Source of the DNA: Porphyromonadaceae bacterium
GTDB taxonomy: Bacteria; Bacteroidota; Bacteroidia; Bacteroidales; Tannerellaceae
Assembly (NCBI GenBank): GCA_003517945.1
Contig: DOZP01000031.1
Span: forward strand, 750-6,327
Reading direction: 5' to 3'
DNA: 5,578 bases
A program made the position numbers and the translations under genes. Shown piece after piece: positions 1-5,578 of the stretch (its first letter is position 1; every line of letters starts with the position of its first letter). The notes beneath the pieces were generated by a model. The model searched no databases and was not told the origin of the DNA. It saw only the letters and a list, made by a program, of their open reading frames with translations.

Positions 1-536
1 GTATAAATAGCTTCCAGTTCGGAAAGGATAAAATCTTCCACCTCTTTCCGGGGACTTCTTCCCCCGTATAACTCAGGAGATTCAACCGTCAGAGATTTTG
101 TTAAGATGGGTACATCATTATATTTCTTCATCAGACGCCAATGAGTATATGCTCTGAAAAAGCGCGCCTCCGCTATATAACGTTCTATTTCGGAAAAACT
201 CCCTTCATAAGATTCGCTTTTTTCGATAATGATATTGCACTGGCGCAGGTCAACGAAGCGATCGGACCAGGCGCCATCAGAATTTGGCGCACTGAATGTT
301 CCGTTACTTATATTATTACTATTCAGCTCATATCCGATATCGCTATCCGCATCTTTCGTATCAAAAGATTCGGTTCTGCTGTATAATTGGTTCACTTCCT
401 TCATATAATCAGCCGGCGTTTTCCAGAATAACGGATCCGGCAGGTTATCTTTCGGTAACAAATCAATATCCTGACAACTCATCGCCGTCAACAACGCAAC
501 TATAACTGTAGAAACGATTAATATATATTTCTTCAT
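1..536 (-). CDS. SusD-like starch/glycan-binding outer-membrane lipoprotein (3' end outside window)
   Basis: Surface lipoprotein that binds the glycan and acts as the lid of the SusC transporter. I translated 178 complete codons from the ATG at 536-534; the frame stays open to base 1, so the C-terminal two thirds of a usual 500-600 residue protein are missing. Residues 1-20 are a signal peptide (MKK start, hydrophobic stretch) ending in AMS before Cys21, the lipidation site. The following QDID is acidic, resembling the Bacteroidetes surface-export signal of lipoproteins. Residues about 110-130 read EARFFRAYTHWRLMKKYNDVP, matching the SusD N-terminal motif (A-R-F-x-R-A-x-x-x-x-x-L-x-x-x-x-G/N-D-V-P), and the later RSPRKEVEDFILSELEAIY matches the usual R-x-x-x-x-E-V-x-x-F-I-x-x-D/E-L-E-x-A segment. 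It starts 20 bp after the SusC stop, so it is almost certainly co-transcribed. The substrate cannot be inferred. Confidence 0.95.
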   Translation of the reverse strand, partial: MKKYILIVSTVIVALLTAMSCQDIDLLPKDNLPDPLFWKTPADYMKEVNQLYSRTESFDTKDADSDIGYELNSNNISNGTFSAPNSDGAWSDRFVDLRQCNIIIEKSESYEGSFSEIERYIAEARFFRAYTHWRLMKKYNDVPILTKSLTVESPELYGGRSPRKEVEDFILSELEAIY

Positions 537-539
537 GAT

Positions 540-545
540 TCCTTT
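540..545 (-). promoter_or_regulatory. Possible ribosome binding site of the SusD-like gene
   Basis: Read on the minus strand, the 20-bp gap between the SusC stop and the SusD start contains AAAGGA, only 3 nt before the ATG. The purine run resembles a Shine-Dalgarno core, but the spacing is shorter than usual and Bacteroidetes rely little on such sites. It mainly supports the ATG at 536 as the start. Confidence 0.3.
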
Positions 546-556
546 AATTTTAATGA

Positions 557-3500
557 TTAGAAAACAATATTTGCCCCAAGCGAGAAGTTACGGGCAAAAG
601 GATAACTAACATAACCTCCACCGTCCTCAGGATCCCATCCGCCGGGAGCATTATGTATTTCATATAAATCTTCACCACTGAAATACACTCTTATTTTTTC
701 CAGTTTCAATTTCTGAATAAATTTTGATGGTAGTGTATAACCGATCTGTATATTTTTCAAACGTGCATATGCTACATTATGCTTTGTATTTGATGAGATG
801 TAATAGTTGTAGCTTCTCTTACCTTTACCCGTTATTGCCGGATATTTAGCATCGGTACGGTCTTTAGTCCACGTTTTTCCGAACCAATACTCTGCCGACT
901 GAAACCATGGTTGGGCAAAAGGTTTATCTGCATCACCCTCCAGAAACATAGTGCGCTTACCTACACCTTGTATAAATGCAGAGAAATCAAATCCTTTATA
1001 TTCGGCTCCCAGATTAATTCCATAACTATACCGGGGATCCGTACTTCCCAGATAGACAACATCACCACTACCTTCAGAGCCATCTCCTGCGACAGTAAGC
1101 CGTCTGTCACCATCCAGATCTTTATACTTCGCATCTCCTACGGATAAATCTCCATGACCCGGAATACCTCCATTCGGAAAACGGGTTTCATATTCCGCTA
1201 ATTCCTGTTCATTCTGAATAATGCCGTCAAATACATACCCAAAATATGAATTAAGCGGATAACCGGTCGGATTTCTATTTAGCCCGTGTGTAATTATATT
1301 GCTACCGATTCTTTCTACCACTTTATTTTTCGCATCACTCAGGCTTCCGCGTACCGAATAACTGAAATCACCGATCCGGTCTCTCCATCCCAAGGCAATT
1401 TCCCATCCTCTGATCTCAAGCTTTCCGCTATTTGTCTTAGGAGCTTCAGCGCCAAGCATGGAAGGATAAGTAACCGGTATCAACATATTATCATTGTCTT
1501 TCCAGAAATAATCAAATGACCCGTACAACCGGTTCTTCAAGACTGCAAATTCCATTCCCACATCCGTAGATTTGATCGTTTCCCACGTTCTGGATGTAGA
1601 AACGATATTTCCCGGACCGGCCATCTGGGCCTTCTGTCCATTACCAAACGGATAATAACTGCTACTGATCGACACAAGCTGTATATAATCGTAAAGGCCT
1701 ATACCTGACTGGTTTCCCATTTCTCCGTAAGACGCTTTGAATTTTAAATCATCAAAAATATTCAAGGTTTTCATAAATTTTTCTTCGCTGAAGCGCCATG
1801 CTCCCGAGATACCCGGAAAATAACCCCACCGATGATCCGGATGAAAACGAGAACTTCCATCCGCGCGTAAAGTTCCGTCTATCATATATTTATTGGCAAA
1901 AGAATAGCTCAGTCTGGAAAAAAACGAATTAATCGTCCATGCATTTCCTTCACTCCAAGCGGTTTGATTTTCAGAGCTTCCCAACTGCAGCGACATACTT
2001 TCCTGTTGATCGAAGTTAATTCGCCTTGCATAAAACATGTCATAATCAGCCGATTCGTTTGCAACACCGGCCATCACACTGATATCATGCTTATTCAGGG
2101 TTTTCTTATACTCCGCATACAACGTAAAGTTTTTCGATAACGTTTTGCTATACCTGCGTTCGGCACTATTCGGTGTTCTTGCCGTTCTATGGTTTACATT
2201 TTCCCAGTTATAACTGTATAGCATCTTATTAATAACATTTTTATCCATATCACTTTTGCGGATCACCGCACGTCCGATAATATTCAAATCCTTTACCGGC
2301 TGCCAGTTTAACTGATTATTAATGGTAAAATTACCGGTTGTATTTTCCGAATATCCGCCTTCTTCCAATACCTGCGCCGGGTTATCAAATCCTTCAAATG
2401 TATAAAAATTACCGTCCGGATTACGGAGAGGCGCCCAACTACGCGCTTTGTATATCAATTCCCATATATTTTGCCCTTCGCTGATGCCGGAAGAATAATT
2501 CCGGTTACCGGCCTCGTACGACAGATTTATATCATACTGCAGGTTTTTGAAGATCTCAATATTGGATTTCGCCCTGACAAAATACCTTTTATCGTCGTCT
2601 TTTCCGAATTTAGGCAACCCTCTCTCATCCTGATACCCTAACGAAATCAGATACGAGTATTTTTCACCGCCTCCGGACAAACTTATGTTATAGTTCTGCA
2701 AACTACCATTGCCTATGATATGATCATTCCAGTTCTGATCCTTGTAGAATTTTTCATAACCTGACCAGCGTCCCCAGTTTCCTGCCGGAAGTACTTTATC
2801 GCTACCTTCAAGTATCAACGGCAATTCATCCTGCGTATATTCAATCGGGAAAGAACCGTCGGTGATTTCCAGAGCCATCGCCGCATGTTGATACAGACTT
2901 GCCGCTTTTTTCAATAAAGCAGGTTTCTTGATTGAGTAATAGGCATCTAAAGAAACCCTCAGCTTCTGATTTCTCTTTGCATTTTTCGTCGTGATAAGAA
3001 TCACTCCATCGGCCGCACGCGCCCCGTAAATAGCTGCTGTACCGTCTTTCAGCACAGATACATTCTCAATATCAGCCGGATTGATTGCGCCCAGGTCTCC
3101 TTCCGCCCCGTCTATCAGTACCAGGGGAGAACCTCCGTTTGTCGACGATACATCACGTACCCTTACTACCGGACTACTTCCCGGCGCTCCACCCGTACGT
3201 ATCACAGTCAGCCCCGGAACTTCTCCCATCAATGCGTTTGCCGCATTTTGTACCGGACGCGATTGAAATGCTTTGGAATCGGTCGTAGAAACGGCTCCGG
3301 TAAGGTTTGCTCTTTTTACGGTACCATACCCGATCACAACTACTTCATCCATTATCTGAACATCTTCTTTCAGGGTCACATTGATTGTACGCCGGTTTCC
3401 GGTTACAATATCCTCCGGAATATATCCCATATAGGTTATCTGCAAAACCGCACCTTCCGCTACCCGGATAGAATAATTTCCATCCTGATCGGTCGCAACA

Positions 3501-3994
3501 CCATTAGTCGTTCCCTTTTCCACCACATTCGCACCCGGAACCGGGTTGCCATATTCATCCGTAACAGTTCCGGTAATATAAATACGGCTTTGTTGCGTCT
3601 CTCCGGCAATCTTCTCATTTTCCACCCTATTCGTAAGAACGATATGATTACCAACCATATCGGAGATGACTCCGGTTCCCTCAAACAGATTATTTAATAT
3701 CCTTGAAACGGGAGCATCCGACTCTTTAACGGTCGTTTTCCGGTTCACATTTACATTCTTTTTATTATAAAGAAACAGATAATCCGTCTGGTTTTCTATT
3801 TCCTCCAGAACATCTTGCACTTTCGCATTCTCTTTATTCACAGACACTTTGGCATTTTGCGAATAACCGTTTTCAGCAACAAGGGTAAATACCGACAGAA
3901 AAGATAAAAATAGCGATAATTTCATGATATGTAACAATTTACAACTTCTGCAAGTTATTAATACAGAAGAATACTTACAACGATTTTTTTTCAT
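557..3994 (-). CDS. SusC/RagA-family TonB-dependent outer-membrane transporter with N-terminal STN signalling domain
   Basis: Outer-membrane importer of oligosaccharides captured by its SusD partner, powered by TonB-ExbBD. The protein has 1145 residues, normal for an STN-bearing SusC. Order of parts: positively charged N-terminal extension (1-23) and hydrophobic signal peptide (about 24-46, ending near NGYSQ); STN domain (about 48-123); carboxypeptidase-D regulatory-like beta domain (about 138-210, GTVTDEYGNPVPGANV); TonB-box region DEVVVIGYG (216-224); plug domain with the SusC signature ADIENVSVLKDGTAAIYGAR (307-326) followed by ADGVILITTK; beta barrel to the C-terminus. A DLDGD loop sits at 959-963, and the chain ends in an aromatic F as barrel proteins usually do. 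The STN domain marks it as a signal transducer to a FecR anti-sigma factor, matching the gene immediately upstream. The start is uncertain: the first ATG (3994) gives a 23-residue extension with three Cys; Met24 (codon 3925-3923) would give a conventional signal peptide. Similar extensions are common in this family, so I kept the longer form. Confidence 0.96.
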   Translation of the reverse strand: MKKNRCKYSSVLITCRSCKLLHIMKLSLFLSFLSVFTLVAENGYSQNAKVSVNKENAKVQDVLEEIENQTDYLFLYNKKNVNVNRKTTVKESDAPVSRILNNLFEGTGVISDMVGNHIVLTNRVENEKIAGETQQSRIYITGTVTDEYGNPVPGANVVEKGTTNGVATDQDGNYSIRVAEGAVLQITYMGYIPEDIVTGNRRTINVTLKEDVQIMDEVVVIGYGTVKRANLTGAVSTTDSKAFQSRPVQNAANALMGEVPGLTVIRTGGAPGSSPVVRVRDVSSTNGGSPLVLIDGAEGDLGAINPADIENVSVLKDGTAAIYGARAADGVILITTKNAKRNQKLRVSLDAYYSIKKPALLKKAASLYQHAAMALEITDGSFPIEYTQDELPLILEGSDKVLPAGNWGRWSGYEKFYKDQNWNDHIIGNGSLQNYNISLSGGGEKYSYLISLGYQDERGLPKFGKDDDKRYFVRAKSNIEIFKNLQYDINLSYEAGNRNYSSGISEGQNIWELIYKARSWAPLRNPDGNFYTFEGFDNPAQVLEEGGYSENTTGNFTINNQLNWQPVKDLNIIGRAVIRKSDMDKNVINKMLYSYNWENVNHRTARTPNSAERRYSKTLSKNFTLYAEYKKTLNKHDISVMAGVANESADYDMFYARRINFDQQESMSLQLGSSENQTAWSEGNAWTINSFFSRLSYSFANKYMIDGTLRADGSSRFHPDHRWGYFPGISGAWRFSEEKFMKTLNIFDDLKFKASYGEMGNQSGIGLYDYIQLVSISSSYYPFGNGQKAQMAGPGNIVSTSRTWETIKSTDVGMEFAVLKNRLYGSFDYFWKDNDNMLIPVTYPSMLGAEAPKTNSGKLEIRGWEIALGWRDRIGDFSYSVRGSLSDAKNKVVERIGSNIITHGLNRNPTGYPLNSYFGYVFDGIIQNEQELAEYETRFPNGGIPGHGDLSVGDAKYKDLDGDRRLTVAGDGSEGSGDVVYLGSTDPRYSYGINLGAEYKGFDFSAFIQGVGKRTMFLEGDADKPFAQPWFQSAEYWFGKTWTKDRTDAKYPAITGKGKRSYNYYISSNTKHNVAYARLKNIQIGYTLPSKFIQKLKLEKIRVYFSGEDLYEIHNAPGGWDPEDGGGYVSYPFARNFSLGANIVF

Positions 3995-4001
3995 AACTTT
4001 G
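3994..4001 (+). promoter_or_regulatory. Candidate -7 box of an antisense small RNA (Bacteroides-type promoter)
   Basis: TAACTTTG on the plus strand matches all six defined positions of the Bacteroides primary-sigma -7 consensus TAnnTTTG. Its first base is shared with the susC start codon on the other strand. Transcription would begin a few bases downstream, near 4005-4012, pointing towards the terminator at 4058-4094. I found no good -33 TTTG at the expected distance (around 3970), so the promoter call rests on the -7 box plus the matching terminator. A weaker alternative, TAAAATTG at 4032-4039 with TTTG at 4012-4015, has too short a spacer. Confidence 0.4.
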
Positions 4002-4007
4002 TAATCG

Positions 4008-4094
4008 GGTTTTTGTTAATACTAAGATAAATAAAATTGTCTTGGATTGACTTTCCGGTCAAAGAGTGCTGGAACCACTCTTTGACTTTTTTTT
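4008..4094 (+). ncRNA. Putative cis-encoded antisense small RNA opposing the susC leader
   Basis: Predicted transcript of about 85-90 nt on the plus strand, between the SusC and FecR-like genes, which both lie on the minus strand. It is bounded by a candidate -7 box (3994-4001) and a strong intrinsic terminator (4058-4094), and no protein-coding frame explains either. Its 3' half is the terminator hairpin and its 5' half is AU-rich and probably single stranded. It would be fully complementary to the untranslated leader of a susC transcript starting in the FecR-susC gap or reading through from fecR. Known context: Bacteroides fragilis PULs carry small RNAs of this placement (for example DonS) that repress susC-type operons. 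The 5' end is an estimate and expression is inferred; the terminator is the firm part. Confidence 0.5.
4058..4094 (+). terminator. Intrinsic terminator on the plus strand (11-bp perfect hairpin plus T8)
   Basis: Stem arms GTCAAAGAGTG (4058-4068) and CACTCTTTGAC (4076-4086) are perfect reverse complements around the 7-nt loop CTGGAAC. A G-U pair (4057/4087) can extend the stem. Eight T residues follow directly at 4087-4094. On the minus strand the hairpin is preceded by A residues and followed by GGAAAGTC without a T run, so it terminates plus-strand transcription and should not efficiently stop fecR-to-susC readthrough. No plus-strand protein gene precedes it, which is why a small RNA is proposed. 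Confidence 0.8.
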
Positions 4095-4143
4095 CTTTAC
4101 GGTTCGTTTTTCATAGGCAAACTGTTTTTAAGGGGTAAATAAA

Positions 4144-5079
4144 CTATTTAATAACAATCTCATTTTTCTCATAATCACGGCTATAGGTAAAATTTACATC
4201 CCGCTGAAGCACTTTGAACGCATGATCAATCCCATCGCTATGACGAAACTTCCCGGTAGGGCGATACTCCAGCAACGCCGGATTTTCGATTTTAATCAAT
4301 ATATCAAAATAGAGCGAAAATTTCTCCATCATCACTTCAAACGGCTCATCATCTATGCAGATCAGGCCTTCCCTCCAACGAAAATGATCAAAATTATCAA
4401 TTTGGCGTTTCACTAACTGTCCCCCTATTTCCGTTACTTTCTCATTTTTGATTAAACTTATGGCCGGAAAATGATTATTTTCAGAAGATATCCGAACAGA
4501 ACCCTCCAACAAAGACGTTTCGAATGCAGAACCCTTGTCATAGGCAAACACGTTAAAACTGGTGCCCGTAACGGTTACGTCATACCGGGATGTTTGAACG
4601 ACAAACGGCTTTTTATCATCTTTTTCCACGTCAAAAAAGCCCTCGCCTTTCAACCGGACTTTACGCGTATCCGAATCGAATGAAGATGGAAAACTTAAGG
4701 TTGACTGCGAATTGAGCCAGACCGTCGTACCGTCGTCTAATACCACTTGTGCGCGTTGTCCGGGAGGCACCCATACCAATTGCCATTTGCCTTCCGGCGC
4801 ACCGGATCCGATGAACATCGTATACGATAAAGAAAATAACAGGGCGACAGAAGCGGCGACAGCCGTTAATTTCCAAAGATTCACCTTCCGGGCGTTCTTT
4901 TTATATGCCATATTTTCTTCCGGCGAAGCGGCATTCACCAACACGGCGTCCCACCATTTTCTCTCGTGGAGATAAAGACGGTAATTCTCAGGAGACGCTT
5001 CCGCCCAGTCTATAATTTCCTGTTCTTCGGCAGGAGTTGTTCCTCCGGAAAAATAGTTATATAAGCGTTCTTTTTCCAT
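4144..5079 (-). CDS. FecR-family anti-sigma factor (FecR domain plus C-terminal DUF4974)
   Basis: Inner-membrane regulator that holds the cognate ECF sigma factor and passes on the signal from the STN domain of the SusC transporter. It has 311 residues, slightly short but within the family range. Cytoplasmic N-terminal sigma-binding part: residues 1-67, with YFSGGTTPAEEQEIIDWAEA and SPENYRLY typical of Bacteroidetes FecR proteins. Single transmembrane helix: about 68-90 (LWKLTAVAASVALLFSLSYTMF). Periplasmic FecR domain: about 102-197, with VPPGQRAQVVLDDGTTVWLN, the GEGFFDV segment and TGTSFNV. C-terminal DUF4974 (STN-like): about 240-311, with PFEVMMEKFSLYFDI and the ending RDYEKNEIVIK. It lies 77 bp after the sigma gene and 149 bp before susC, the usual order sigma, anti-sigma, transporter. 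The start ATG (5079-5077) gives a complete N-terminal domain; no clear ribosome site lies close to it. Confidence 0.95.
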   Translation of the reverse strand: MEKERLYNYFSGGTTPAEEQEIIDWAEASPENYRLYLHERKWWDAVLVNAASPEENMAYKKNARKVNLWKLTAVAASVALLFSLSYTMFIGSGAPEGKWQLVWVPPGQRAQVVLDDGTTVWLNSQSTLSFPSSFDSDTRKVRLKGEGFFDVEKDDKKPFVVQTSRYDVTVTGTSFNVFAYDKGSAFETSLLEGSVRISSENNHFPAISLIKNEKVTEIGGQLVKRQIDNFDHFRWREGLICIDDEPFEVMMEKFSLYFDILIKIENPALLEYRPTGKFRHSDGIDHAFKVLQRDVNFTYSRDYEKNEIVIK

Positions 5080-5156
5080 ATGTTATCTGAGAGTTTTTCC
5101 CTTTCTCTCCAATAACACGCGGAACCGGCAATACCCTAAACAAAAAAAGCGTTTTT
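5080..5156 (-). promoter_or_regulatory. Sigma-FecR intergenic region with AGGGTA / GTGTTAT elements
   Basis: The minus strand of this 77-bp gap holds, just after the sigma stop, A7-CGC-T7 (a weak all-AT stem), then AGGGTA (5137-5132), a 13-nt GC-richer spacer and GTGTTAT (5118-5112). The pair resembles a -35/-10 arrangement and could give fecR its own promoter, but the sequences match no consensus I can name with certainty. Nearer the gene, GAGAG and CTCTC can form a 5-bp stem around a purine-rich loop. Function is inferred only. Confidence 0.25.
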
Positions 5157-5578
5157 TTAAAAAAATTTTTTCAGATCCTGTATCAAACCGATAAAAAGAA
5201 GTGGCAGATAATCTTTAAGATTAATTCTAAGCATATTGAGTGCCTTGCTGATATGATATTCTACTGTTTTAATAGTAACATTCAGATTTTGTGCAATTTC
5301 CTTATTTGTTTTGTTTTCATACCTGCTCATGAAAAAGATCAGGCGTGTTTGTTCGGACAGATCATTTAATGAGCGATCAACAATCCGCTTTATCTCTTCG
5401 GTAAATAACTCGACCGGTTCGCAGGCCTCTAATGTAGAAATACGAAAATTCAATTCCCGCCGGCCATATTCAAACAACCGCCCATGCGTATCCGATAGAA
5501 CCTGTTGATGACGCAAATAGTTAAGCGCACGGTTTTTTACAGCAGTCAGCAAATAGGAAGGGATATGGACATCATCCG
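5157..5578 (-). CDS. ECF-type RNA polymerase sigma factor, Bacteroidetes PUL family (5' end outside window)
   Basis: Sigma factor expected to direct RNA polymerase to the susC promoter when FecR is signalled. The frame is open through base 5578 and gives 139 residues; about 50 N-terminal residues (regions 2.1-2.3) lie outside, judged against a usual length near 190. A TTG at 5552-5550 is not a real start: the codons before it read HIPSY, and PSYLLTAVKNRALNYLR is the conserved end of region 2 (region 2.4, -10 recognition). A linker (about 25-65) follows, then region 4 (about 66-120) with LSEQTRLIFFMSRYENKTNKEIA and the helix-turn-helix NVTIKTVEYHISKAL that reads the -35 element. The tail LPLLFIGLIQDLKKFF is hydrophobic, as in many Bacteroidetes sigma factors of this group. 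The adjacent FecR-like gene is its likely anti-sigma partner. Confidence 0.95.
   Translation of the reverse strand, partial: DDVHIPSYLLTAVKNRALNYLRHQQVLSDTHGRLFEYGRRELNFRISTLEACEPVELFTEEIKRIVDRSLNDLSEQTRLIFFMSRYENKTNKEIAQNLNVTIKTVEYHISKALNMLRINLKDYLPLLFIGLIQDLKKFF

Larger units (their letters stand above)
3995..4143 (-). promoter_or_regulatory. FecR-SusC intergenic region, probable susC promoter and leader
   Basis: This 149-bp AT-rich gap is much longer than the susC-susD gap, and is where an inducible susC promoter is expected, because in comparable PULs the cognate ECF sigma factor drives susC. No promoter can be assigned firmly. Weak minus-strand candidates are TATCTTAG (4029-4022, five of six matches to TAnnTTTG, no clear -33) and a TTTG at 4121-4118 with CCGTAAAG about 16 nt downstream, which could be an ECF-type -10 (CGTA). 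There is no Shine-Dalgarno sequence before the ATG at 3994. The plus-strand terminator lies inside this region. Confidence 0.35.

Noticed and set aside
141..505. Two overlapping plus-strand frames of 81 and 69 codons
   Set aside because: Both are antisense to the SusD-like gene, which is open and carries SusD motifs throughout; these are shadows.
3248..3697. Plus-strand open frame of 149 codons
   Set aside because: It lies wholly opposite the STN/carboxypeptidase-like and plug region of SusC, whose minus-strand frame has clear family motifs. The plus-strand translation shows no recognisable domain.
3945..3969. Inverted repeat CTTCTG...CAGAAG with 13-nt spacer near the susC 5' end
   Set aside because: A 6-bp stem with a long AT-rich loop is expected by chance, and it may lie within the coding N-terminus of SusC.
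5144..5160. A7-CGC-T7 symmetric run as terminator of the sigma gene
   Set aside because: The stem would be only A-T pairs with a 3-nt loop, too weak for a convincing intrinsic terminator; sigma and fecR genes are usually co-transcribed.
5550..5552. TTG as start codon of the sigma factor
   Set aside because: The frame continues upstream with DDVHIPSY, which joins LLTAVKNRALNYLR to form the conserved region 2 end. The TTG is an internal leucine and the gene is cut by the window edge.

Overview
The window carries four genes, all on the minus strand, so they read from high to low coordinates. They form the signalling and import core of a Bacteroidetes polysaccharide utilization locus (PUL). In transcription order they are an ECF-type RNA polymerase sigma factor (5' end outside the window), a FecR-family anti-sigma factor, a SusC/RagA-type TonB-dependent outer-membrane transporter with an N-terminal STN signalling domain, and a SusD-like lipoprotein (3' end outside the window). 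The SusC/SusD pair, the FecR + DUF4974 architecture, the AT-rich leaders with little Shine-Dalgarno sequence and the moderate GC content point to the order Bacteroidales (Bacteroides, Parabacteroides or a relative). Genus cannot be settled from the sequence by eye.

Layout: SusD-like 1-536 (partial); 20-bp gap; SusC-like 557-3994; 149-bp gap 3995-4143; FecR-like 4144-5079; 77-bp gap 5080-5156; sigma factor 5157-5578 (partial). No stretch longer than 149 bp lacks a gene. The remaining open frames, including a 149-residue plus-strand frame at 3248-3697, are shadows of these four genes.

The expected circuit, known from the families, is as follows. SusD captures an oligosaccharide at the cell surface and SusC imports it using TonB energy. 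The periplasmic STN domain of loaded SusC contacts the C-terminal part of the inner-membrane FecR protein. FecR then releases or activates the sigma factor, which raises transcription of susC/susD and probably downstream enzyme genes. No glycan-degrading enzyme is inside the window, so the substrate is unknown.

The most interesting element is in the FecR-SusC gap. A perfect 11-bp hairpin followed by eight T residues (4058-4094) is a strong intrinsic terminator on the PLUS strand, although no plus-strand protein gene exists. A perfect Bacteroides-type -7 box (TAnnTTTG) lies on the same strand at 3994-4001, overlapping the susC start codon. Together they predict an antisense RNA of about 85-90 nt covering the susC leader. 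This resembles the cis-encoded PUL-repressing small RNAs (DonS type) described in Bacteroides fragilis.
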